Shown in pieces: positions 26,323 through 34,086 of a stretch of 64,000 bases of DNA. The DNA is taken from assembly GCA_029266615.1 (NCBI GenBank), contig JAQSWN010000008.1, positions 1-64,000 on the forward strand, given 5' to 3'. Within the stretch, counting starts at the first letter, position 1. Each line of letters opens with the position of its first letter. Position numbers and translations under genes: made by a program. The notes under the pieces are model-generated. The model did not search any database. It was not told the origin of the DNA and worked only from the letters and a program-made list of their open reading frames with translations. The DNA is from Polyangiaceae bacterium. Its GTDB lineage: Bacteria; Myxococcota_A; Polyangia; Polyangiales; Polyangiaceae.

Positions 26323-27234
26323 GTGACTGACTCGCTGTTCGATGATCTTCCTTCTTTGCTGTGCTTCGCGCGGGTGGTCGAGACGGGCTCGTTCACCCGC
26401 GCCGCGGAGCGCCTGGGACTCGCCAAGTCGGTCGTCAGCAAGCGCGTAGCGCTACTCGAGGAACGCGTCGGCGAGCCGCTCCTCCTGCGCACGACCCGGC
26501 AAGTAACGGTCACGAGCGCTGGGTCGCGGATTTATCCGCACGCTCGGTCCATGACCGAGCACGCCGTGCGGGCGACCGAGGGCGCTACGAGCACGCAAGG
26601 AACGCTTCGCGTCAGCGCGCCGGTAACGCTCTCCCAGATGTGGCTGGCAGAGCCACTGCGCGACTTCCTTGCTCGGCGACCGGAGACGCGGGTCGAGCTG
26701 CTCCTGAACGACCGGCTCGTCGACCTCGTCGAGGAGCGGGTCGACCTCGCGCTGCGCATCACCAAACTCAAGGATTCGAATCTCCTCGCGCGGCGCCTAG
26801 CCAGCACCGCCATCGACATCTGCGGCTCGCCCACGTACTTGGCCGAGCACGGTCGTCCCGAGCGCCCGGAGGACTTGGCGCGTCACAACTGCTTGCGGTA
26901 CGCGTTGCTTCGCGCGGACCATGAATGGCGCCTCTATCGCGCCGGGCGCCGCCTCGACCTCGGCGTCCAAGGCAACCTGGAGACGACCAACGGCACGATG
27001 TTGCGCGAGGCCGCTATCGCTGGTCTTGGCCTCGCGATCTTGCCCCGGTTCATGACCGTACCTGCGGTGAGCTCCGGGCAGTTGGAGCGGGTCCTAGAAG
27101 ACTTTGCGCCGCCGCCCATCGGCATCTACGCGGTACGGGCGGGCCGCCGCAGCCCCTCGCCGCTCCTTGCGGAGCTCACCGAAGCGCTGGCGCAGGCATT
27201 TCGCCGGCAGCCCTGGGCGGTAAAAACTCGCTAG
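26323..27234 (+). CDS. LysR-type transcriptional regulator
   Basis: The GTG start at 26323 gives 303 residues. The N-terminal winged HTH reads FARVVETGSFTRAAERLGLAKSVVSKRVALLEERVGEPLLLRTTRQVTVTSAG. The C-terminal effector domain has the usual two lobes (GTLRVSAPVTLSQMWL, DLALRITKLKDSNLLARRL, GLGLAILPRF). It sits between the RND pump and a DoxX gene, all on the same strand. The palindrome before it is repeated before doxX-like 27487, so it probably controls itself and that gene. The effector is unknown. Confidence 0.93.
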   Translation: MTDSLFDDLPSLLCFARVVETGSFTRAAERLGLAKSVVSKRVALLEERVGEPLLLRTTRQVTVTSAGSRIYPHARSMTEHAVRATEGATSTQGTLRVSAPVTLSQMWLAEPLRDFLARRPETRVELLLNDRLVDLVEERVDLALRITKLKDSNLLARRLASTAIDICGSPTYLAEHGRPERPEDLARHNCLRYALLRADHEWRLYRAGRRLDLGVQGNLETTNGTMLREAAIAGLGLAILPRFMTVPAVSSGQLERVLEDFAPPPIGIYAVRAGRRSPSPLLAELTEALAQAFRRQPWAVKTR

Positions 27235-27360
27235 TGCAGCGCATGTGAGATAGCAGCAACTTTGGGAAGCGGCGCTGCGCTAGGCGGACGCGACGCGGAC
27301 GCGGGGTCTGGGGCGAAGCCCCACGAGAAAGACACTAGGGCGGCGCATGCCGCGCAGCGG

Positions 27361-27379
27361 ACAATCGCGCAGCGATTGT
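27361..27379. terminator. 8-bp hairpin between LysR and DoxX genes
   Basis: ACAATCGC (27361-27368) pairs with GCGATTGT (27372-27379) around a 3-nt loop. It is followed by TGACC without a T-run. It could terminate the LysR transcript so that the DoxX gene depends on its own promoter. Confidence 0.4.
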
Positions 27380-27412
27380 TGACCGCAGGTCACACGCGCG
27401 GCATTAGCAATT

Positions 27413-27428
27413 GTTCTCCTGAGAGAAC
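27413..27428 (+). promoter_or_regulatory. GTTCTC-N4-GAGAAC palindrome before the DoxX gene
   Basis: This perfect inverted repeat has the same arms as 26287-26302, with spacer CTGA. It lies 58 bp before ATG 27487, in a good position for activation or repression of the DoxX-family gene by the adjacent LysR regulator. Confidence 0.7.
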
Positions 27429-27486
27429 GATCCGTTTCGCTCGGAGCCGCTTCCGACCCTGCGCCGAGCTTCGCATGCTTGGTCGC

Positions 27487-27906
27487 ATGAAAGCGCTCCC
27501 AACCCTGCTTGCCACGCTCGATCGAGCGGCGGCTTCGCGAACCCACCTTGCGCCCTTGGTCCTCAGGCTAGGCCTCGGCGCCGTATTCCTCGCCCACTCC
27601 TACGCGAAGCTCTTCGTGTTCACCCTTCCCGGCACCATCGCCTTCTTCCAAGCGAACGGACTCCCGGGTTGGACGGTGTACCCGGTACTGGCAGCCGAGT
27701 TGACCGGGGGGCTCTGCTTGATGTTCGGAGTGTGGGTACGCCTCGCCGCTTTGGCCCTAGTACCCGTCATGCTCGGCGCTCTCGTCCCCCACGCCTCTAA
27801 CGGTTGGATGTTCAGCAATCCGGGCGGGGGCTGGGAATACGTGGCCTTGCTCATCGTCGCGCTCGTCGCCCAGCTCCTCCTCGGGCCCGGGCGCGCGAAG
27901 GCGTGA
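27487..27906 (+). CDS. DoxX-family membrane protein
   Basis: The start is ATG 27487 (MKALPTLL); ATG 27475 is an alternative. The protein has about 139 residues and four predicted membrane helices. The DoxX pattern is LRLGLGAVFLAHSYAKLFVF, then PGTIAFFQANGLPGW, ELTGGLCLMFGVWVRLAAL and a final helix. DoxX proteins associate with redox-stress and thiol systems in other bacteria and often sit next to a LysR regulator, as here. The shared palindrome supports regulation by that LysR protein. The biochemical role is not established. Confidence 0.9.
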   Translation: MKALPTLLATLDRAAASRTHLAPLVLRLGLGAVFLAHSYAKLFVFTLPGTIAFFQANGLPGWTVYPVLAAELTGGLCLMFGVWVRLAALALVPVMLGALVPHASNGWMFSNPGGGWEYVALLIVALVAQLLLGPGRAKA

Positions 27907-28427
27907 GATGAGCCATCGCAGTTCAGGACTTCAGCTGCGCTCGTCCAGCCAGCTCAGTATGTCCGACATCACCTCTTCTTTGCCGAGGTCGTTCAGTGGG
28001 TCGTGGAAGCGCCCTCCGGCGGTCGCGAGTGGCTGGGACTCAGCGGCGATGAAGCGGCTCGGCGTTCATTGCCGCGAGGACTTGCGGAAGATCATCGACC
28101 TCGGCCTGGACGAGGACTTGACGCCCATCACCTTGGTGCATCCGGGCTATTGGGACGACCCTTCTTCTCACCCGGGTCGAGGGGACGCCACCGCGGGCGC
28201 CAGCCCAGCCATCCCCCCAAGCTGAGCGTGGTGCGGCGCTGCGCTTGGAAGATTCGAGCCTTTGAACAGAGGCCGTTCCAAACCCCGTGAGAGCGTCCGT
28301 TCACGGAGGCCGCCGAATCTGGAACCGGTCACACAACCCCCGGAAAAGTGAAGCCCCGACGCACGATCAATCGCCTCGTGAGGCATGGATTGTGGTCGAT
28401 CGATCGCCGAAGCCGTGACAAGGATGG
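27907..28427. other. Gene-poor stretch with a hydrolase relic
   Basis: No intact gene is convincing. The minus strand at 27931-28065 keeps the last 44 codons of an alpha/beta-hydrolase-like gene (separate entry). A plus-strand frame to 28225 contains a protein-like segment around 28080-28160 (DLRKIIDLGLDEDLTPITLV) that I could not assign. It may be another remnant. The sequence after 28230 holds only short frames before the fibro-slime gene. Confidence 0.45.
27931..28065 (-). pseudogene. 3' remnant of an alpha/beta-hydrolase (monoacylglycerol-lipase-like) gene
   Basis: Reading the minus strand, the frame ending at the stop 27931-27933 encodes FHDPLNDLGKEEVMSDILSW followed by LDERS. It resembles the catalytic-His C-terminus of monoacylglycerol-lipase-type hydrolases (His before PLND, then a helix closing with WL). 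An in-frame stop at 28066-28068 cuts it off and no upstream part (Ser nucleophile GxSxG) is visible. It is therefore a truncated relic. Confidence 0.5.
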
Positions 28428-30611
28428 ATGGCCGTGCACCATCTAAAATTCCTCCGGGTTCGGGCCTCGGGTGTGATCTTGGGTTTGATCGCCGCTGCGT
28501 GCAGCGCCGGCGGCGGAGGAGATCCTGCCGGGGCCGGCGGCTCCGGAGCGGCGGCGGGCGCGGGCACCCAAGCCGGCAGCTCGCCCGTTTTTGGTGGAAG
28601 CGGTCCCATCCTCGGCACCGGCGGTAGCGAGATGCAGGCGCCGCCCAACTGCGGCAATGGGGAGCTCACCGACGACGAGGCGTGCGACGACGGCAACAAG
28701 AGCTCGGGGGATGGCTGTAGCCAGACGTGCCTGGAAGTGGAGCGGGGTTTCAGCTGCGCCAGTCCGGGCAAGCCGTGCCGCGAGATCGCGCGTTGTGGAG
28801 ACGGCGTCGTCGCTGCCAGCGAGCGCTGTGACGACGGAAACACCACCGCCGGCGACGGCTGCTCGGAGCGCTGCAAGATAGAGCTCGGGAAGAAGTGCGA
28901 CGGCTCCCCCAGCGTTTGCACCGACGCGCAATGCGGAAACTCCATGGTGGAGGGCGCAGAGAGCTGTGACGACGGCAACAACACGCCGTTCGACGGCTGC
29001 TCCTCGCTGTGCTTGCGCGAGCCGAACTGCCAAGGGCAATCCTGCACGTCCGAGTGCGGTGACGGTTTGGTCATCAACGAGGGCTGCGACGACGGCAACA
29101 CTTTGGACGGCGACGGCTGCTCGGCAACCTGCACCGTCGAGAACGGCTTTACCTGCAAGCAGGAGCCGCAATGCGAAAAAATAAACGGGCAGTGCGTGCT
29201 GCGCGTCCCGGCCATCTTCCGTGACTTCGGGGAGAGCCACCCGGATTTCGGCGGCGGCGAAACGTGTGGCATCAAGGAGGGCGCGGCGCTCGTTGAGGGT
29301 ATCGCCTCCGCCATGCTCGACGCAGAAGGTCGCCCCGTGCTCGGCACCGCGCCGGCTTCGGCGTGCATTCAGTCTGCTCAGACTTTCGGCACGTGGTTCC
29401 GCGATGGCGCGGGCGTGGAGCGCGTCGTCGGCAGTGTCGCGCTGTTCGATAACGGCAGCGGTGGCTACGTCAACCGCTTCGGCGCGAACGGCGAGAAGCT
29501 GGTCGTGTACGTCGCCCCCGCAACCGGCATGGGCAACGAGCAACAGGTCGAGGGCGCGACGAGCCAGGAAACGTGCCGGCCCGGCTGTGCGACTCGCACC
29601 CGGAGCTCGCTGCAGTGCGACAACCAATGCCGTCCGGATCACGACGCGCTCGCTGACAGCACGAGGCAGCTCACCCAACGCGAGCAGGAGCTCGCGCAGC
29701 GGCAGGAGCAGCTCGCTCTCGCCCAGGCGCAAGCGACCCCAGACGCGGCTGCCATCGCCGCGCTCGAGGCTCAGATCGCCGCTATCGACGTGTTGATCCT
29801 CGACCTGGAGGCGGAGATCGTGACGCTGACCGCCGCCGCCGAGGCGTGCGACACCCAATGCCAGACTCAGTTCGACGGCTTGGTGGACGCCTGCGTGGCC
29901 GACTGCAAACCGTGCAGCAGCAACCCGGCGCGCTTTTGCACCGGCGGCCAGGCGCGAGAGTTCGACGGCACGCCCGTGTTCTTCCCGGTGGACAGCGTGA
30001 TGGGACCGACCCGCGACGAAGGCGTGGCTCGCCTCCCCGCTCAGTACGGTTACAACGGGTGGCCGAACGAGACCGCCTTCTTCCCCGGCGCCCCCAAGCA
30101 CAACTTCTACTTCACCAGTGAGGTCCAGTACTGGTTCCGCTACGAGGCGACCACCGACGCCCGCCTCGACTTCACGGGCGACGACGACGTTTGGGTCTTC
30201 ATCAACGGCCACCTCGCCGTCGACCTCGGCGGCATCCACGTCCCGATGGACGGCTCGGTCACCATCAACGCCGCCTCCGCCACCCGCTTCGGCCTGACCC
30301 CCGGCAACGTCTACAAGATCGCCGTCTTCCAAGCCGAGCGAAAGAAGGACGGCTCCTCGTTCCGTCTCACCCTTTCCGGCTTCGAAGCCGCACCCAGCGA
30401 CTGCACCGCCGTGTGCGGAGACGGCATCCTGAGCTTCGGCGAAGAGTGCGACGACGGCGTCAACGACGGCGGCTACGGCGAGTGCGACGCCGCCTGCAAG
30501 CTCGGCGCCTATTGCGGGGACGGCGTGGTTCAACCCGAAGAGCAATGTGACAACGGGCCCGGCAGCACTGCCGAGTGCGCGGGTTGCCGCAAGCTCAAGC
30601 CGCCCGCCTGA
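28428..30611 (+). CDS. Surface lipoprotein with DUF4215 Cys-repeats and fibro-slime domain
   Basis: This 727-residue lipoprotein has lipobox AAAC at about residues 22-25. A Gly/Ala-rich linker follows. Four or so DUF4215 repeats (CGNGELTDDEACDDGN...GDGCSQTC pattern) lie at about 70-245 and two more near the C-terminus. Between them is a fibro-slime domain: VPAIFRDFGESHPDF at the start, FYFTSEVQYWFRYEA and FTGDDDVWVFINGHLAVDLGG near the end, the latter a PA14-like core. A coiled coil (about 400-470; TRQLTQREQELAQRQEQLAL) rich in Gln and Ala is inserted within the fibro-slime region and flanked by Cys pairs. It is probably an adhesive surface protein, perhaps linked to social behaviour. That is inference from domain type. 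Confidence 0.88.
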   Translation: MAVHHLKFLRVRASGVILGLIAAACSAGGGGDPAGAGGSGAAAGAGTQAGSSPVFGGSGPILGTGGSEMQAPPNCGNGELTDDEACDDGNKSSGDGCSQTCLEVERGFSCASPGKPCREIARCGDGVVAASERCDDGNTTAGDGCSERCKIELGKKCDGSPSVCTDAQCGNSMVEGAESCDDGNNTPFDGCSSLCLREPNCQGQSCTSECGDGLVINEGCDDGNTLDGDGCSATCTVENGFTCKQEPQCEKINGQCVLRVPAIFRDFGESHPDFGGGETCGIKEGAALVEGIASAMLDAEGRPVLGTAPASACIQSAQTFGTWFRDGAGVERVVGSVALFDNGSGGYVNRFGANGEKLVVYVAPATGMGNEQQVEGATSQETCRPGCATRTRSSLQCDNQCRPDHDALADSTRQLTQREQELAQRQEQLALAQAQATPDAAAIAALEAQIAAIDVLILDLEAEIVTLTAAAEACDTQCQTQFDGLVDACVADCKPCSSNPARFCTGGQAREFDGTPVFFPVDSVMGPTRDEGVARLPAQYGYNGWPNETAFFPGAPKHNFYFTSEVQYWFRYEATTDARLDFTGDDDVWVFINGHLAVDLGGIHVPMDGSVTINAASATRFGLTPGNVYKIAVFQAERKKDGSSFRLTLSGFEAAPSDCTAVCGDGILSFGEECDDGVNDGGYGECDAACKLGAYCGDGVVQPEEQCDNGPGSTAECAGCRKLKPPA

Positions 30612-30698
30612 GTCAGCACCTCGAGACGGGGGGCCCGTTTCACGGGCGAAGTCGCGCCCCAGTTGACTCTTGGGCTCGATTCTTGCGTCTTGTCGGGC

Positions 30699-31583
30699 GT
30701 GCCCAACGAAGCTGCCCCTGGTGAACAGTATCCGCTCATTCCCGCCGGTCCCAAGGAGGACGTGGCGCTGGATGCGGCCGGCCTGACGGATGTTGGTCAG
30801 GAGCGCGACAAGAACGAAGATGCCTACCTGATCGGCACCCTCCACCGCTCGCTCGTCGTGCATCACGCCTCGGCGAGCGCCGAAGGCTGGTTTGCGGGCG
30901 AGCCTGCCGGCACTCTCTTGCTGGTCGCGGACGGCATGGGCGGACAGGGCGGCGGCGACATCGCAAGCCGCACCGCCGTCAACGCCGTCAGCAGCTACCT
31001 GTTGAATGCGCTGCCTTGGGCCAAGCCGGCGGTGGGGAGAACCGAACAGCGCGACTCTTTGACGGGCGTGCGCGCCGGGCTGTCTTCCGCCGTGCTGACG
31101 GGCGACGCGAGTGTCAAAACGGTTGGGGCAAGGACGGGAACGCCGCACATGGGCACCACGCTGACGGCAGCGCTCGTGTTGTGGCCGGTAGCCTACGTCG
31201 CGCACGTCGGCGACACGCGGTGTTACCTGCTCCGGAACGGCAAGCTGCAGCGCTTGACGACAGACCACAACTTGGCCGGAAAGCTGGCCGACGACGACGC
31301 TCGCCGGCACGACGAGGCGCTGCAGAGCATCCTCTGGAACACCCTGGGCGCGAGCGACGAGCTGCCCCGTCCAGAGCTGTCCAAGCTAGACCTAGCGCTG
31401 GGAGACACGTTGCTTCTCTGCTCTGACGGGCTCAACAAGCACGTGACCGACCAGCAGCTGCAAGCGGTGATCGAAAGCGGCGACAACAGCCGCGTGTGCT
31501 GCGCCAAGCTCGTGCAAATGGCGCTGGACGGTGGAGGCACCGACAACGTGACCGCGCTCGTCGCTCGCATTACGCCGCGCTGA
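30699..31583 (+). CDS. PP2C-type Ser/Thr protein phosphatase
   Basis: The start is uncertain. GTG 30699 (MPNEAAPG) is preferred; TTG 30663 gives 12 more residues. All PP2C motifs are present: TDVGQERDKNEDAYL, LLLVADGMGGQGGG (metal-binding Asp), TTLTAALV, AHVGDTRCYLL, LLLCSDGLNKHV and GGTDNVTALV. It is a soluble metal-dependent phosphatase that would reverse Ser/Thr phosphorylation. No kinase is adjacent, but kinases occur at 54.7 and 59.4 kb. It follows the fibro-slime gene on the same strand by about 90 bp. The gene after it is convergent with an 11-bp gap. Confidence 0.93.
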   Translation: MPNEAAPGEQYPLIPAGPKEDVALDAAGLTDVGQERDKNEDAYLIGTLHRSLVVHHASASAEGWFAGEPAGTLLLVADGMGGQGGGDIASRTAVNAVSSYLLNALPWAKPAVGRTEQRDSLTGVRAGLSSAVLTGDASVKTVGARTGTPHMGTTLTAALVLWPVAYVAHVGDTRCYLLRNGKLQRLTTDHNLAGKLADDDARRHDEALQSILWNTLGASDELPRPELSKLDLALGDTLLLCSDGLNKHVTDQQLQAVIESGDNSRVCCAKLVQMALDGGGTDNVTALVARITPR

Positions 31584-31594
31584 GGCGGACGTGC

Positions 31595-33055
31595 TCATGG
31601 CTCCGCCGCGTCCCGCGCTCGGGGCGCTAGGTACTCGCCGACGTACCGGCGTCGCCAAAAAAGGCCGGTTCGCCTTCGTTCACCGGGGGTGGAGAGCTCG
31701 TAGGCGTAAAAGCTTGCCCGAACGAAGCGCGGCGGCTCGTTGGGGAAGGGATTGCGACGGAGCAGCGCGAGCATGCTCTCGTCGTTTCGCAGCAGCGTTT
31801 GCACGAAGCGCGTAAACCAGAGCGGTTGACCCCGACTCAGCAGACGTGACGGCGTGATCATCACCCGCAGGGGGAGAAACCACATCAGCCAATCGAGCCG
31901 CAGGTGGTACGGTGCCCACTGCGGCGGACGGCGCTTGGGATCGCCGGGCTTGGCCTTGAATTCGTATTCGCGCCACTCGGCAGCGTCCGGCGACGTATCC
32001 AGCGTGCCTTCGACGACCACTTCGTGACGCACGCGCGTAACCGAGCCGAATGCGCCGTAGCTGCCGACGAGGTGAAGAGGATTGTACGATTGGTTCATCG
32101 ACTGATCCTTCGACAGCAGATTCAGCACCGGCCGGATGCTGAGCAGCACGGTGGCCGTGCCGACCGCATACAGCAGCCAATCGAACGTGGCGGGGCGGGG
32201 CGCCAAAGCCGACACTGGCACGGGAAGAATGAGCGCGAGGACGTCGTCGCTGAAGGCGCTGAAACCGAGCACGACCGTAAGCCAGTTGAGCCAGGCGTAG
32301 TTGCCGCTCACGATGAGGACGAGCTGATGAACGATGAGCAATAGTCCAGCCGCGGCCGAGAGCCACTTAGGGCCGAACAAACCGAACGGCACGACGAGCT
32401 GTACGAAGTGACTGAACGCCACGCTCGCGCGATGTAAGACTTTAGGGCCATGGTGGAAGTAGAGGCTGAGCGGGTTGGGCAGGGGCTGCGTTTCGTGGTG
32501 GTAGTAGAGGCAGGTGAGGTCACGCCAGCACGAATCCCCGCGTAGCTTGATCAGCCCCGCGCCGAGCTCGACTCGAAACAGCATCCAGCGCAGCGCCAGG
32601 ATGGGCACGTAAGACGGAGCGTGCCCGCTTGGCCCGAGAAAAGCCGCGAAGAATCCCGCTTCCAGCAGCATCGATTCCCAGCCGAAGCCATAGAACGTCT
32701 GTCCCACGTTCACGATCGAAAGGTACAGCACGTACAGGAGCAGCCAGATGCCGAGCGAGAGCCAGACGGAGCCAGAATCTGCGAAGCCGCTGACGACGAG
32801 AGCCGAGAGCAGCACGCCGAAAGCGGCCACCACCGTGGCGAGGCGATCCGAAAAGTGAAGGTGGAACAGGCTGGGCGCCTCGCGAAAGGTGACGCGCGCC
32901 AAAAAGTCCGGCACCGGTAAGAGCCCGCGCTCGCCCAAGAGCGGGCGGAACTGATTGAGCGCATTCCAGAACGCCAATAGATAGATGGCGCCCAACCCGC
33001 GCTGAAGCAGCAGTCGGGTGAGCACGGTCTCGCCCAACCAGGCCGAGGCGATCAC
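31595..33055 (-). CDS. Lipase-maturation-factor-like membrane protein
   Basis: This 486-residue polytopic membrane protein has the LMF family layout. It begins with RGLGAIYLLAFWNALNQFRPLLGERGLLP and continues with FHLHFSDR, GFGWESMLLEAGFFAAFLGP, RWMLFRVELGAGLIKLRGD and CLYYHHETQPLPNPLS. The C-terminal domain includes RPPQWAPYHLRLDWLMWFLPL. In vertebrates LMF1 helps fold lipases in the ER; the bacterial role is not known. Its start overlaps the stop of the thioredoxin-like gene by 4 bp (ATGA), so the two are translationally coupled. The pairing suggests a redox-linked folding job. Confidence 0.93.
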   Translation of the reverse strand: MIASAWLGETVLTRLLLQRGLGAIYLLAFWNALNQFRPLLGERGLLPVPDFLARVTFREAPSLFHLHFSDRLATVVAAFGVLLSALVVSGFADSGSVWLSLGIWLLLYVLYLSIVNVGQTFYGFGWESMLLEAGFFAAFLGPSGHAPSYVPILALRWMLFRVELGAGLIKLRGDSCWRDLTCLYYHHETQPLPNPLSLYFHHGPKVLHRASVAFSHFVQLVVPFGLFGPKWLSAAAGLLLIVHQLVLIVSGNYAWLNWLTVVLGFSAFSDDVLALILPVPVSALAPRPATFDWLLYAVGTATVLLSIRPVLNLLSKDQSMNQSYNPLHLVGSYGAFGSVTRVRHEVVVEGTLDTSPDAAEWREYEFKAKPGDPKRRPPQWAPYHLRLDWLMWFLPLRVMITPSRLLSRGQPLWFTRFVQTLLRNDESMLALLRRNPFPNEPPRFVRASFYAYELSTPGERRRTGLFWRRRYVGEYLAPRARDAAEP

Positions 33056-33345
33056 GAGCTCAGCAAACCTCGGAGCTCACTCGCGTCGCCCGGTCGGACG
33101 GTGCGCCCGACCTCTTGCCCGTCACGTATCACGATCAACGTCGGCCAAAGCTTGACTCGGAAAGAGCGACCCAGCGGCCGCCCCTTGCCGTCTTCGACGC
33201 GGAGGTGTCGCAGCTGAGCTGCAGCGCGCACGAAATCATCGATCCACGGGCGAGCCGCCTGGCAGATCGGACACCAACTTGCGCCGAACTCGAGCAGCGT
33301 CGTCCCAGAGAGAGCATCCACCTCAGCGCGGGTTGGCTCGGCCAT
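33052..33345 (-). CDS. Thioredoxin-family protein
   Basis: This 97-residue protein has active site WCPIC (ASWCPICQAARPW, about residues 24-28) and the cis-Pro region KLWPTLIVIRDGQEV. The Pro-Ile dipeptide between the Cys residues differs from the Gly-Pro of classical thioredoxin and may change redox potential. No signal peptide is present, so it is cytoplasmic. It is cotranslated with the lipase-maturation-factor-like gene through a 4-bp overlap. Confidence 0.92.
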   Translation of the reverse strand: MAEPTRAEVDALSGTTLLEFGASWCPICQAARPWIDDFVRAAAQLRHLRVEDGKGRPLGRSFRVKLWPTLIVIRDGQEVGRTVRPGDASELRGLLSS

Positions 33346-33472
33346 GATTCGTCAACCATAGCGCCTGATAGGGACCGTAGCCGCCGTAGCGCACGGTCGC
33401 GCGCGGCCGCGCAAACGCCCGTCTACCGCACCACCTCTCGGGTCTGCCGGATGCGTCAGACAGTGCGACAGC

Positions 33473-33595
33473 ATGCTACAGACGGAGGGTCGGCCGCGCC
33501 GTCTACCTAAGCCCTACTCGCACGGAGGTCGCCCGACGAGCCTCGAGCCGGTCGTCGTCGACTACTGGGTCGAAAAGCAGACGCTCCACGGCTAG
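33473..33595 (+). CDS. Possible small ORF, 40 residues
   Basis: ATG 33473 opens a 40-codon frame, Arg- and Pro-rich at the start (MLQTEGRPRRLPKPYSHGG) and ending VVVDYWVEKQTLHG. The C-terminal part looks protein-like. It ends 15 bp before the antitoxin-like gene. There is no clear ribosome site and I do not recognise it. It may be a remnant of an older gene. Confidence 0.2.
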   Translation: MLQTEGRPRRLPKPYSHGGRPTSLEPVVVDYWVEKQTLHG

Positions 33596-33610
33596 GGTTC
33601 GCGGGTCTCT

Positions 33611-33829
33611 ATGCAGAAGCCCGCAAGCCTTGTCGCGCTACCCGAAAACTTGCTCGCGTTCGCGGAGGAGCGCGTGCGAGCGGGTGAGTATGCGAACCTC
33701 GCCGAAGTGACCGAGGACGCATTCCGTCTGCTGCTTCAGCGCCACGAGCGTCGGCAGATGCTGCGCGCGGAGCTCGCCGACGTGCTGCAGCAGATGGACG
33801 AAAACACGGACGTCATAGGTACGGAGTAG
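33611..33829 (+). CDS. ParD-like ribbon-helix-helix antitoxin, orphan
   Basis: This 72-residue protein begins MQKPASLVALPENLLAFAEERVRAGEYANLAEVTEDAFRLLLQ. The early beta strand, helix, GEYANLAEV turn and second helix match ParD/CopG antitoxins. The usual C-terminal toxin-binding tail is short (DENTDVIGTE). No ParE or other toxin follows. In the +1 frame just past the stop (33831-33920) the sequence ADIDSDSGITIGRG looks like an antitoxin tail, so a frameshift at the 3' end is possible. It is probably an orphan or decaying module. Confidence 0.65.
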   Translation: MQKPASLVALPENLLAFAEERVRAGEYANLAEVTEDAFRLLLQRHERRQMLRAELADVLQQMDENTDVIGTE

Positions 33830-34086
33830 GTGGAAGGGCGCCGACATCGACAGCGATAGCGGAATCACCATCGGAAGGGGGCCCAGCCGAGAGCTGCGAC
33901 GCCGCAAGAAAATAGGTACCGGCGTAGCATCGTAGGCACGCGTGACCCGGCCTAGGCTAAGCTCTGGAGCTTGGCTCGTCGCGGGGACGGGCCGACCGCG
34001 GAGGAAGACCCATCGAGGAGCTAAAAGCCCTGAGTAGCAGCGCCCCCCAGCCTGCCAGCAACGACAGTGACCACGAGATTCTGCGC

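Noticed and set aside
28443-31310. 955-residue open frame on the minus strand
   Set aside because: It lies antisense to the fibro-slime and PP2C genes, which have clear domains, and its own sequence has no recognisable motif. It is a GC-rich antisense shadow.
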